Source of the DNA: an uncultured Muribaculaceae bacterium
GTDB lineage: Bacteria; Bacteroidota; Bacteroidia; Bacteroidales; Muribaculaceae
Assembly: GCA_910579605.1 (NCBI GenBank)
Contig: CAJTUG010000035.1
Location: 1-22,819 of the forward strand
Length of the DNA: 22,819 bases
Direction: 5' to 3'
A program made the position numbers and the translations under genes. Positions 8,366 to 16,955 of the stretch are shown one piece after another; positions within the stretch are counted from its first letter, which is position 1, and the number at the start of each line of letters is the position of its first letter. The notes under the pieces are model-generated. The model did not search any database, was not told the origin of the DNA, and saw only the letters and a list, made by a program, of their open reading frames with translations.

Positions 8366-9769
8366 ATGAACGACTCCTCCTCTCGGCATGTTTTCACTGT
8401 TTTATGCCTGTCGCTCGGAATGTTGATATTACTATCATCTTTACCTTGGGGCGACCTTACAGGAAACAAAATAAAAGATTTCAATATATTTGAAGACCTT
8501 TTCCCAGAAAATAAAGAAATTAAGGTTACTGAAGAAACCACGACCGATCCAGAATTAGAAAATTTGCTTTCGGAAATAGAAAATCTGCAAAGCAATTCCA
8601 GCGTGAATCAACCAGACAACACCCCCACGGCTGCTCGGGATTCCGCCATAAATTCAAAAACAACAAAATCAGAAAATGCCCCTCGAAAAGAAGGACATGT
8701 CGCCATTGAGAACTATACCGGAGCGCAGAGTTTATCTAAATTTAGGCAAGCATTAAGCGAAAGCGACCAAAGACTTGTAAGGATCGCTTTTTTGGGCGAT
8801 TCTTTTATTGAAGGTGATATCTTCACCCAAGACCTACGCCATATTTTGCAAGAAAAATACGGCGGCTGCGGCGTAGGCTACATGAACCTACACTCCGATT
8901 TTCCAGGATTCAGGAAAACCATAAGACAAGGAGGTTCTGGCTGGGATACCCACGATATACGCAATCTGGGAAAATCAGATAGCATAAGGACTCTATCGGG
9001 TGAATATGCTAAATCAACGCCCGGTGCCAAAACGACATTTAAAGGTACACCACAGTATTCTACGACTAAATCGTGGGAAAGGTCTACTATATTATTTCTG
9101 TGCCACGACTCTGCTCAAATAATCATTGATGGAAAAGACGCAAGATCATTTTCCTATTCACCACAAGTTCAAGCTTTAACAACAGAAGGCATTCAAAAAC
9201 AATTGGAAATAGAAACAGATTCCCATAATATCACAGCCTTAGGTGTATATCTTGATGGCAAAACCGGTATACAAGTCGATTGTATGTCTGTAAGAGGAAA
9301 TTCGGGAATAAGCCTCAGGAATATCAACGCAGAACTAAACAGGCAAATGTCTAAATGGATAGACTACGACTTGATCGTACTTGAATATGGCATCAATGCG
9401 CTAAATGCAGAGGAAAATGACTACACTGCATATGGCTTTGCCATAACCAAAGCAATAGAAAAAATAAAGCAAACATATCCAAATGCAGATATATTACTTA
9501 TGGGCATAGCCGACAGGGGTGCAAAAGCAGGTACAGAAGTTCGCTCTTTGCCTACATGTGCAGCTATGGTCAATACACAGCGCAACGTGGCAAAAAAAAC
9601 TGGCGTTCATTTCTATGACACTCGCGAAGCTATGGGAGGAGAATCTTCTGTAGTTGAATGGAGAAAACGAGGTTTTGTCAACGCCGATTATATCCATCTT
9701 AATCACGCCGGAGGGCGCGAAATGGCCAACGAATTTGCAACAGCACTAAACATTGCCTTGAATGAATAA
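8366..9769 (+). CDS. Membrane-anchored SGNH/GDSL-fold protein (possible envelope O-acetyl esterase or transferase)
   Basis: This 467-residue protein has an uncleaved-looking N-terminal membrane segment (about residues 9-28), a low-complexity polar linker (about 45-112) and a periplasmic SGNH domain. Block I is FLGDSFIEGD with nucleophile candidate S146, block II is SVRGNSG (308-314), block III is YGINALN with N344, and block V is DYIHLNHAG with D441 and H444. All four catalytic positions are therefore present. About 160 residues separate blocks I and II, much more than in a minimal SGNH hydrolase; peptidoglycan O-acetylesterases of the Ape1 type carry a carbohydrate-binding insertion at that point (family knowledge). 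A role in de-acetylating or acetylating an envelope glycan is inferred. It overlaps the next SGNH gene by 8 bp. Confidence 0.75.
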   Translation: MNDSSSRHVFTVLCLSLGMLILLSSLPWGDLTGNKIKDFNIFEDLFPENKEIKVTEETTTDPELENLLSEIENLQSNSSVNQPDNTPTAARDSAINSKTTKSENAPRKEGHVAIENYTGAQSLSKFRQALSESDQRLVRIAFLGDSFIEGDIFTQDLRHILQEKYGGCGVGYMNLHSDFPGFRKTIRQGGSGWDTHDIRNLGKSDSIRTLSGEYAKSTPGAKTTFKGTPQYSTTKSWERSTILFLCHDSAQIIIDGKDARSFSYSPQVQALTTEGIQKQLEIETDSHNITALGVYLDGKTGIQVDCMSVRGNSGISLRNINAELNRQMSKWIDYDLIVLEYGINALNAEENDYTAYGFAITKAIEKIKQTYPNADILLMGIADRGAKAGTEVRSLPTCAAMVNTQRNVAKKTGVHFYDTREAMGGESSVVEWRKRGFVNADYIHLNHAGGREMANEFATALNIALNE

Positions 9770-11003
9770 ATACATAGCTTCCCTTTGTATATTATGCATC
9801 GCTTTTCTTGCTTTCGCCGATGATTCTCAACTTGAACTGAGGCTCAACCCGGAAATAGAAGAGACTAACGTAATTACTCCGGCAGACTATAGCAAATACA
9901 AATTCCTTAATCTAAGGGAAAACAAAATAAATCTGAACGGCAGAGATTGGAGCAGTCTTGCTCAAAAATTTGCCGAAGCTAAAGCTGGAAACAGAGTTTT
10001 TTCTATCGTATATCTTGGCGACAGTCATATCCAAGCCGATTTTGGAGGGGATGTATTAAGACATAGGCTTCAAGAAGCCGCTGGCAATGCAGGAAGAGGT
10101 GTTATTATACCTTTCAAAATGGCAAAAACCAACCAACCGCTTGACTATACAATAAACACAAACTCACCATACATTAGTTCTAAACTGCTCAAACAGCCAT
10201 GGGCAACTGAGATGCCATATACCGGAGTGGGAATACAACCGACAAATCCAAACACAACATTTGCTTTATCCAGTAAAACTCCTTTTAACCGCATGCGCAT
10301 AATAAAACGTCAGGGCGAGGCAAAAATCGCTGCGGTCTTTGGGGAAAACGTTGGAATACCTATTGGATACAAAGACGATGGAGAATGGATCTATTTCGAT
10401 CAGGACCAAACAGATATCCACGCAAGGATAGAGACTGAAGCAGAAACTGTGATAGGTGGTTTTGATTTGCGATGCGATAGTATCGGTATTTTAGTCCACT
10501 CAATTGGCAACAATGGCGCCACATATTCATCCTATGGAATGATTGATAAGTTTGGGAGCGGTATTTCCGAACTTGAAGCAGATCTTTTTATCATCGCGCT
10601 CGGAACCAACGAAGCATATGGTAGAATATCTCCAGAAGGCTTCATTTCCAACGTAGACAATCTCATATCTACAATAAGAAACCATTGCCAGGCTGCAGAG
10701 ATTATGATAGTAGCCCCAGCCGAAAGCTTTAGACGCATTTACAGGCGACGTAATGGACGCCGAAGATCGTCTACTACAGTCAACTCAAAAATATCAACGC
10801 TCAGCCGCAGCCTGCGTCTTTATGCAGAAAAAGAACACATACCTCTCTATCATCACTATCGTGTTGCAGGTGGTGCCGGAGCTGCATCTAAAATGAGACA
10901 GGCTCATATTCTGAGTTCCGACGGAATCCACTACACAGCGGAAGGTTATAGACTGTGGGGCAACCTTCTTGCCGATGCCATCCTACAAAGCATTGATAAA
11001 TAA
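9762..11003 (+). CDS. Exported SGNH/GDSL-fold protein, second of a tandem pair
   Basis: This 413-residue protein has a signal peptide (cleavage likely about residue 19) and an SGNH domain: block I YLGDSHIQAD with S88, block II SIGNNGA (247-253), block III LGTNEAYG with N283, and block V SDGIHYTAEGY with D387 and H390. The catalytic set is complete and closer to the consensus than in the upstream paralogue. As there, about 155 residues are inserted between blocks I and II, with a basic cluster YRRRNGRRR at 327-335. Its substrate is unknown; an envelope polysaccharide ester is the natural inference. It is the last gene of the ftsY unit, and its ATG sits inside the 3' end of the preceding gene. 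Confidence 0.76.
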   Translation: MNKYIASLCILCIAFLAFADDSQLELRLNPEIEETNVITPADYSKYKFLNLRENKINLNGRDWSSLAQKFAEAKAGNRVFSIVYLGDSHIQADFGGDVLRHRLQEAAGNAGRGVIIPFKMAKTNQPLDYTINTNSPYISSKLLKQPWATEMPYTGVGIQPTNPNTTFALSSKTPFNRMRIIKRQGEAKIAAVFGENVGIPIGYKDDGEWIYFDQDQTDIHARIETEAETVIGGFDLRCDSIGILVHSIGNNGATYSSYGMIDKFGSGISELEADLFIIALGTNEAYGRISPEGFISNVDNLISTIRNHCQAAEIMIVAPAESFRRIYRRRNGRRRSSTTVNSKISTLSRSLRLYAEKEHIPLYHHYRVAGGAGAASKMRQAHILSSDGIHYTAEGYRLWGNLLADAILQSIDK

Positions 11004-11020
11004 GGCAGTCACTTATTTTT
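10998..11020 (+). terminator. Weak AT-rich hairpin at the end of the ftsY operon
   Basis: AAATAAG (10998-11004) and CTTATTT (11012-11018) form a perfect 7-bp stem with a 7-nt loop, followed by TT and an AT-rich stretch. The left arm includes the stop codon of the second SGNH gene. The stem has only one G-C pair, so termination may be inefficient. Confidence 0.35.
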
Positions 11021-11137
11021 AATTATTTCAAATAACTGATATAATTATATTTCGGTAAAATATCCATTCTCAAGCTATTCCAAGCCATATAGCCATAAAA
11101 GGCAAGACAAGCAAGCAAACCCAATAATTCATATAAC

Positions 11138-11157
11138 AATCTATTAATCAATAGATT
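11138..11157. repeat. 8-bp inverted repeat upstream of dnaA
   Basis: AATCTATT (11138-11145) and AATAGATT (11150-11157) are perfect complements separated by AATC. It lies about 105 bp before the dnaA -33 element. It could be an operator for a dimeric regulator or a chance AT-rich palindrome. Confidence 0.45.
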
Positions 11158-11262
11158 CAGCTTTCAGATGCACACTATGGTAATTTGATGATAACTCTCA
11201 CTCGTAACCCACTGAGAAATAGTATAGTTGTACTTTATTTCAATTTTCCAAATATTTAGACA

Positions 11263-11294
11263 TTTGTTTTTCAAAAATTTTTGAACGAAATTTG
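11263..11294 (+). promoter_or_regulatory. dnaA promoter
   Basis: A -33 TTTG (11263-11266) and a -7 element GAAATTTG (11287-11294, one mismatch at the first position of TAnnTTTG) are 20 nt apart. Transcription would start around 11300. The upstream in-frame TTG at 11292 lies within the -7 box and cannot be in the mRNA, which fixes the start codon at 11331. Confidence 0.6.
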
Positions 11295-11330
11295 CATACA
11301 CAAAACAACGAAAAAAACCAATCTTTAATT

Positions 11331-12716
11331 ATGGCAACTCACCAGGAATTGTGGGAGCAGTGTTGTAATTTCATCAAAGACAACATTTCTCCTGAGCAGT
11401 ATGACACTTGGTTCCGCGACATCGTTTCAGAGAGTTTCGCGGATAAACGCCTTGTATTGGTAGTTAAATCATCGTTTTTTGTAGATCTATTAGAGCAACG
11501 CCATCAAGGTGTTCTCCGTGCTGGCATTAAGAAGGTTTATGGTGAAGGTGTACAGTTGTACTATCGATACCGCACGATAAAGAATGACCCTTCTACCGAC
11601 GTATCTCAGAAAAGTTCCCAACCCTCTCCGACGATATTGGCTCAAGTGCATGCAGAAGCAGCCAATCCATTTAAGGAACCAACTCGTCAAGATTTTGATC
11701 CGCAATTAAATCCACGCTATACATTTGAAAACTATTGCGAGAGTACAAGCAATAAAATTGCCCGTTCTATAGGCGAAGCTATCGCAGACAACCCATCTCT
11801 AAAAACGTTTAACCCTCTGTTTGTATTCGGGCCTTCCGGTGTAGGAAAAACACACCTCATACAAGCTATAGGCATACGTATAAAAGAGCGCAATCCTCAA
11901 GCAAGAGTATTGTATGTTACTGCGCGTTTGTTCCAAAGCCAATATACAGCTGCCATATCCAAGAACATCAATAGTTTTTTCCATTTCTATCAAGGAATAG
12001 ATACTCTAATAATCGATGACATTCAGGATTTGCGGAATTTGCCGGGAACACAAAACACTTTCTTCCATATATTCAACCATTTGCACCAACACGACCGTCA
12101 AATAATAATGAGCAGTGATTGTGCGCCGGCCGAAATGGAAGGATTTGAGGCACGGCTTCTCAGCCGCTTCAAATGGGGAATGCAAGTAGAACTTGAACGC
12201 CCTGATATTGAGCTGCGCCGCGACGTACTGAAATTGAAATCGGAACAAGACGGATTGTCGTTGCCACCTGATGTTGCGGAATTCATAGCCTCTAATGTAA
12301 CCTCCAGCGTGAGAGAACTTGAGGGCATAATGGTATCTTTAATGGCTCATGCCACAGTTCTTAACCGGGATATATCTTTAGACCTCGCCCGCAAAGTTAT
12401 GGCCAATGCGGTCAAGATAAACAGCAAATCCATAAACTTTGAAATGATTGTTGAGGCTGTCTCAGCACACTATGGCATAAATTCCGATTTGATGTATACA
12501 AAAAGCCGGAAACGTGAAATTTCCGATGCTCGTCAAGTTGTGATGTATCTGGCAAAAAAAATAGCAAAGCTCCCACTCACTACAATAGGCAACAAGATTG
12601 ACCGTACACATGCAACGGTTCTCTATGCCTGCCAAACTATAGAAGCCCGCATTGGACTTGAAAAGAAATTAGCGGCAGATATAGATAGTATCGAAGCAGC
12701 CATATACTCAGCATAA
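11331..12716 (+). CDS. dnaA: Chromosomal replication initiator DnaA
   Basis: This 461-residue AAA+ ATPase binds DnaA boxes and melts the origin to start replication. Domain I (about 1-80) starts ATHQELWEQC and contains the typical SPEQYDTWF. A variable linker (about 82-122) follows. The AAA+ domain has Walker A GPSGVGKT (167-174), Walker B LIIDDIQ (226-232), the arginine-finger region ARLLSRF (274-280) and sensor II SSVRELEG (325-332, R328). DNA-binding domain IV carries the signature region IDRTHATVLYAC (423-434) where E. coli has GGRDHTTVLHAC. The ATG at 11331 was chosen over an upstream in-frame TTG because the promoter overlaps the latter and the protein then starts like other DnaA proteins. 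The gene stands alone, without dnaN, and ends at a two-way terminator. Confidence 0.97.
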   Translation: MATHQELWEQCCNFIKDNISPEQYDTWFRDIVSESFADKRLVLVVKSSFFVDLLEQRHQGVLRAGIKKVYGEGVQLYYRYRTIKNDPSTDVSQKSSQPSPTILAQVHAEAANPFKEPTRQDFDPQLNPRYTFENYCESTSNKIARSIGEAIADNPSLKTFNPLFVFGPSGVGKTHLIQAIGIRIKERNPQARVLYVTARLFQSQYTAAISKNINSFFHFYQGIDTLIIDDIQDLRNLPGTQNTFFHIFNHLHQHDRQIIMSSDCAPAEMEGFEARLLSRFKWGMQVELERPDIELRRDVLKLKSEQDGLSLPPDVAEFIASNVTSSVRELEGIMVSLMAHATVLNRDISLDLARKVMANAVKINSKSINFEMIVEAVSAHYGINSDLMYTKSRKREISDARQVVMYLAKKIAKLPLTTIGNKIDRTHATVLYACQTIEARIGLEKKLAADIDSIEAAIYSA

Positions 12717-12739
12717 TCACGATTTATTATCATAACAAA

Positions 12740-12768
12740 AAGCCCCGATTCTTCACGAGTCGGGGCTT
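12740..12768. terminator. Bidirectional terminator between dnaA and the kinase-like gene
   Basis: Arms 12740-12751 and 12757-12768 form a 12-bp GC-rich stem (one G-U) with a 5-nt loop. On the plus strand it is followed by TTCTCT; on the minus strand by TTTG, extending the stem's Ts. It sits 24 bp past dnaA and 109 bp past the convergent gene. It should be stronger on the minus strand. Confidence 0.8.
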
Positions 12769-12876
12769 CTCTATGTTTAGACTTATCTAAAATTTTTGAG
12801 CTTGTTTGTCTTATTACTGTTTATAAGACATTTTTATAAAGCTATGGTTTAATGAGTGGAGTAATTTTAATATTTG

Positions 12877-13719
12877 TTAACCCATTTCGTTTGCGTGATA
12901 TTCAACTAAGCCGGGCATAGAGTAACGGGTAATTTTCGATATTTCCACTCCGAAATCAGACGCAGCCTTCTCCAATATGTCTTTATACAACACGCCTGTT
13001 GAGCCAACAAAACACAGAGGATACTCGTGATAGTCGTAGGCAGCAATATTACGGGCAAAGAAACGCATGAAAGCAGTATAAACAAGCTGGTATGCATATG
13101 CATTATCCAAATGCTCTGCAAGGAATGAAGAATATTTAGAGAGTGCCCTTGAAGGCAACGGGTTCGCGTATACATCGTCCATGAGAACATTTGGAGTAAC
13201 CATGAATTTTTCATAGAACGACTGTGTGAGTTCTTTAGGGGCAAAGCCCTTTAGCATATCGGAAATAAACATTTTCCCTATATATGCACCGGATCCTTCG
13301 TCACCTAAAATAAAACCAAGAGGAGCCACTGTTTTTACGATCTCGCTTCCATTGTAGAGGCATGAGTTTGAACCGGTACCCAAAATACAAGCTAATCCCG
13401 CTTGTCTAACCAACAAACCTCTTGCAGCTCCAAGAAGATCGGATTCAACAGTCACGGGTGTTTTAAACTGGGCAACAAGCGACGATTCAATAATCTTTTT
13501 CTTTTCACCATTGGTACAACCTGCTCCATAAAAAAACACATGCGACCACCGGCGTTTAAAGAAAACCTCGGGAAGTTCCAAACGTATTGAATGGGATATT
13601 TCACGACGGGATTGGAAAAAAGGATTAAGGCCTGTCGTGAAAGCATGTTCTTTAATTTCACAACCGTCTACAATAGTCCACTCGGTACGCGTTGTGCTAC
13701 TTTCGGCAATAATATTCAT
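12877..13719 (-). CDS. BadF/BadG/BcrA/BcrD-type ATPase, probable N-acetylglucosamine-kinase-like protein
   Basis: This 280-residue protein has the ASKHA fold of the BadF/GlcNAc-kinase family. Known members phosphorylate N-acetylglucosamine, or act as ATPases of benzoyl-CoA and related dehydratases. Recognisable motifs are FYGAGCTNG (63-71), the catalytic-loop-like ESDLLGAARG (92-101, D94), the phosphate-2 motif ILGTGSNS (112-119) and GFILGDEGSG (135-144). The N-terminal phosphate-1 motif is unusual: IIAESSTTRTEW (3-14) replaces the usual D-x-G-x-T-K-T-x-W type, so the Asp is Glu and the Lys is Arg. No cysteine pair for an Fe-S cluster is evident, which favours the kinase branch. Its ATG overlaps the stop of the tricorn-like protease gene (ATGA, 13719-13716), implying co-transcription and coupled translation. 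Role in amino-sugar or cell-wall recycling is inferred. Confidence 0.78.
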   Translation of the reverse strand: MNIIAESSTTRTEWTIVDGCEIKEHAFTTGLNPFFQSRREISHSIRLELPEVFFKRRWSHVFFYGAGCTNGEKKKIIESSLVAQFKTPVTVESDLLGAARGLLVRQAGLACILGTGSNSCLYNGSEIVKTVAPLGFILGDEGSGAYIGKMFISDMLKGFAPKELTQSFYEKFMVTPNVLMDDVYANPLPSRALSKYSSFLAEHLDNAYAYQLVYTAFMRFFARNIAAYDYHEYPLCFVGSTGVLYKDILEKAASDFGVEISKITRYSMPGLVEYHANEMG

Positions 13720-16700
13720 TTTTTATCTATTTGGCGCAGAAGTTCTTCTACGGCTTTTTTAAGCTGGAGGTCTTCTCCTGTGACAATGGTTTCGGGATTA
13801 TTCTCAACTTTTACATCTGGCTCAAGTTGTTGGTTTTCCAAGAATGAGCCGTCGGCCAGACGATAACCTACAACAGGTATGCCGAAGACGAGGCTTGGAT
13901 CCTGCATAGTTACCCAATTAACGGAAGTCATTGTTCCAGGGACAGGCATGCCTACTGTTTTACCTAATTTTTTGTGACTATAAACCCATGGCGTTCCATG
14001 AGCATTTGAATAACAAGGTTCTGCCATAACCATAATAGATGGTTTGTTCCATCTGCGCGAAGGCATATCGCAAGTAGCTTCTCCCCTGATTTCCTGCGTG
14101 AAATATTTTTCACCGCTAAGAAGCACCTCAATGTCTTCGTGTAGACGGCCACCACCGTTCCAACGAATATCAATCACTACGCCTTCGCGATCATTGTACT
14201 TGCCAAGAAGGTCGGAATATACCTTTCGGAAAGATTCATCATCCATGGAGCTTATATGCACATAGCCCAAACGTCCATTGCTCAATCTATCAACATCAGC
14301 AGCTCTGTTTTTAACCCATCTATCATAAAGTAAAGCCGATTGTCGGCTTTGACTTATGGGGCGTACTACAAGCTCTCTTTTTTTCCCGTCTGGATCTTTT
14401 AAAGAGATTCGAGTACGTACTCCGGCTGCATCTGCAAGCAGACGGTCTACAGGCATTTCAGTAGTAATGGCTTTGCCATTGATTTCTTCAATAACGGTAC
14501 CGGGACGAATTTCTGGATTCAAACCGAAAAGAGGCCCTTGAGGCAAAATTTCAATAATCTTGACACCATTGCTATCATAGTTCAGGTCATACAGAGCTCC
14601 CAAAGATGCTGTTGGTTGTTGGAGACCAGCAGGCGATGCACCACGGTAGCGGCCTCCGGTATGACTCACATTAAGCTCGCCAAGCCATTCACTTACCATT
14701 TCGGCAAAATCGTAATTATTATTGATATGTGGCAAGAATTTACGATAGTCTTTACTCATTTGAGTCCATTCCACTCCATGCATATCCGGAGTATAGAACC
14801 GTTCACGTTCTTCTCGCTCAATATTATCGAACATAAATTCGCGTTCAGCAACTGGATCAAGCACTTTATTGGCAATAAAAGATATGGGCTTAAGGTTCTT
14901 GCCAAATTTATATAGTGAATTACCGAAAAGGAATATATTCTTTCCGTCGGCAGAAATATCAAATACAGGAGCGGACTCAGATGTTTTAGACATCATAGAA
15001 AGGTCTCCTTGTCTAATGTCGTATTCCCATATAAAGCAGCCGTCATCGGCTCCCGACACGAAATAAAGCTTTTCGCCGGAGTTGTCAACTATTTGATCTC
15101 TTAAATCTGTAGAAAGAGGAGTAATGCGCATCTGTCTGTCGGAGATACCTTCAAGTTCAACATTTATCATGTCGACATCTCCCTGCTTGCTATCCTCTTT
15201 TTTCTTCTCTGCCGAATCCGCCTTCTTTACATTGTTTTCGGCTTCTTCTGCCAGCTTGAGGTTTTCTTTGGAAAGCTTTGCTTTATCAAAAGCCTCCTGG
15301 TTCATAAACACGAACACCACATCCATTTGAGAACCCCATGATGCATGATTCCTCATACCCCAACGTTCGGAAGAGAATGCCAGGGCGTTTCCGTCTAAAA
15401 TCCATTTAGGTTCGGCGTCAAAATAACCACTGTTTGTGATATTTGTAATCTGACCTGTTTCTACATTGAGGATTGCCACATCGGTATACGGGTCATGCCG
15501 ACGGTCTACTATCTCAAGGGCAATCCAACGAGAATCTGGAGACCAACGATAATAGAATCGTCCGTTGCGAGTTCGCCAAGTGCTCCCATCTGTTAATTCT
15601 TTTACTTTGTTGGTCTTGAGGTCTAAAACAGCAAGCTTATTCCTATTGAGAATAAAAGCCAACTTTTTCCCGTCAGGGCTAAGACGAGGAGCCGTACGTT
15701 CATTATTATCTGTCTTGAAAACAGGTTCTTCTTTTACAACTGTAGCGTGCGAAAAATCAGGTTCATCGGAGTTTAATGAAGCTCTGAATATATTGTATTT
15801 CCCATTTCGCTCGGATGTGTAATACAATGTCGAATCGTTGCCCCATACAAGATCGGTCTCTGCAGCCGGGGTATCGGAAATCTGTTTTGTTGTCTTGTAA
15901 TCTACAGAGGTAACATAAACGTCTCCACGGAAAAGAAATGCGACACTTTTGCCATCGGGAGATGCGACAGCACCTTTTGCTCCTTTTGACGCTGATATTT
16001 CTTTTAGTTCATCGGGGAAATCTGCTACGATGTCTATTTTAACTTTCTCCGGTTTACCGTTCTGAGACATCGCATAAAGCTCTCCATCATATGTAAAAGC
16101 TAAAGTCCCATTGCTGCTGCAGCTAAGGAATCTTACTGGATGTGTTTTAAAATCCGTTAATCTTTTAGCTGCGGTATAATCATGCGAAGGAGCTTGATAT
16201 ATGTTAAGGCTCTTTGAAGGAGCTCTTTCGCTTAGGAAATACTGGTAATCACCGCCATCAACAGGGGAAAGATCTTCGCCTGGCATATCTATGAGTCGCT
16301 GATGCTTTCCTGTGGCGATATCGTATCTCCAGATATCACGAGTAACTGAAGATGTGTGGTGTTTACGCCATGTATCCTCAAAGCCTTTCACATCTTCATA
16401 GACAAAACTTTTTCCATCTGGCGCAAAATCAATGTTTCGCGCGGGAGTAGCAAACAATTGCTTATATGCCCCTCCTTGCACCGGGACAGAATATACCTCT
16501 GTCATCCTTGAGGTAGGGAACATTGCGCTTTCTGCCGGATCTTGAATTGCCGCAGAAAAGAGAATATTATTGCCGTCGGGAGTAAAAGCTTCCGGGATTT
16601 CGGATGCTGAGTTGAATGTAAGCCTTTTCCATTGATTTGAAGAACCGTCGGCTTGCACTGTAAATATATCAAGATTCCCGTAGCGATCTGAAGCAAATGC

Positions 16701-16931
16701 TATCGTCTTACTGTCGGGACTCCATATGGGCGTAGTCTCATAACTTTGTTGTGACGTAATTCGTGTAGCTTGACCACCACTCGTAGGGACAGTAAAAATA
16801 TCTCCTTTATATGTAAAAGCAATGCTTTTGCCATCTGGAGAAATTTTTGCATCCCTAACCCATAGAGGCGCAGTTGCAAGAGCAGGAAGCGCCATAAGCA
16901 CAGCTGCAGATAATATGATTGGTTTCTTCAT
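13716..16931 (-). CDS. Tricorn-like S41 protease with beta-propeller and PDZ domains
   Basis: This 1071-residue exported protein begins with a signal peptide (MKKPIILSAAVLMALPALATA). The N-terminal half is built of TolB/PD40 blades with repeated SPDGKSIAF-type strands (about 28-40, 70-80, 168-178, 322-333, 416-427, 463-472). A lysine/glutamate-rich segment (about 545-585) could be a linker. A second propeller region (about 600-690) is followed by the C1 helical region with SH at S756-H757 (NVSHTGG), a PDZ domain (about 775-860) and the S41 catalytic domain (about 880-1045). By comparison with tricorn, whose residues are Ser745, His746, Ser965 and Glu1023, the likely counterparts are S756, H757, S975 in CYSNAHG and E1032 in LENQQLEPD. 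It probably degrades oligopeptides in the periplasm. It is co-transcribed with the BadF-like gene. Confidence 0.92.
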   Translation of the reverse strand: MKKPIILSAAVLMALPALATAPLWVRDAKISPDGKSIAFTYKGDIFTVPTSGGQATRITSQQSYETTPIWSPDSKTIAFASDRYGNLDIFTVQADGSSNQWKRLTFNSASEIPEAFTPDGNNILFSAAIQDPAESAMFPTSRMTEVYSVPVQGGAYKQLFATPARNIDFAPDGKSFVYEDVKGFEDTWRKHHTSSVTRDIWRYDIATGKHQRLIDMPGEDLSPVDGGDYQYFLSERAPSKSLNIYQAPSHDYTAAKRLTDFKTHPVRFLSCSSNGTLAFTYDGELYAMSQNGKPEKVKIDIVADFPDELKEISASKGAKGAVASPDGKSVAFLFRGDVYVTSVDYKTTKQISDTPAAETDLVWGNDSTLYYTSERNGKYNIFRASLNSDEPDFSHATVVKEEPVFKTDNNERTAPRLSPDGKKLAFILNRNKLAVLDLKTNKVKELTDGSTWRTRNGRFYYRWSPDSRWIALEIVDRRHDPYTDVAILNVETGQITNITNSGYFDAEPKWILDGNALAFSSERWGMRNHASWGSQMDVVFVFMNQEAFDKAKLSKENLKLAEEAENNVKKADSAEKKKEDSKQGDVDMINVELEGISDRQMRITPLSTDLRDQIVDNSGEKLYFVSGADDGCFIWEYDIRQGDLSMMSKTSESAPVFDISADGKNIFLFGNSLYKFGKNLKPISFIANKVLDPVAEREFMFDNIEREERERFYTPDMHGVEWTQMSKDYRKFLPHINNNYDFAEMVSEWLGELNVSHTGGRYRGASPAGLQQPTASLGALYDLNYDSNGVKIIEILPQGPLFGLNPEIRPGTVIEEINGKAITTEMPVDRLLADAAGVRTRISLKDPDGKKRELVVRPISQSRQSALLYDRWVKNRAADVDRLSNGRLGYVHISSMDDESFRKVYSDLLGKYNDREGVVIDIRWNGGGRLHEDIEVLLSGEKYFTQEIRGEATCDMPSRRWNKPSIMVMAEPCYSNAHGTPWVYSHKKLGKTVGMPVPGTMTSVNWVTMQDPSLVFGIPVVGYRLADGSFLENQQLEPDVKVENNPETIVTGEDLQLKKAVEELLRQIDKK

Positions 16932-16955
16932 AGGAATAATCTAATAGTTAAAGTG

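Larger units (their letters stand above)
11004..11330. other. AT-rich gap between the ftsY unit and dnaA
   Basis: These 327 bp contain no open frame I can support. They hold the weak hairpin just after the SGNH gene, an 8-bp inverted repeat at 11138-11157 and the dnaA promoter at 11263-11294. I looked for DnaA boxes (TTATnCACA) and found none that match well, so I do not call an origin here. Confidence 0.6.

Noticed and set aside
11004..11330. Possible oriC next to dnaA
   Set aside because: The gap is AT-rich but I found no good TTATnCACA boxes on either strand; the nearest resemblance has two or more mismatches.
11292..11330. Upstream TTG start for dnaA adding 13 residues
   Set aside because: The TTG lies inside the -7 promoter box, so it cannot be in the transcript; the ATG at 11331 gives the usual DnaA N-terminus.
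12820..12840. Second AT-only hairpin after the BadF-like gene
   Set aside because: A 7-bp stem of only A-T pairs (12820-12826 with 12834-12840) is too weak to call a terminator beside the GC-rich one at 12740-12768.
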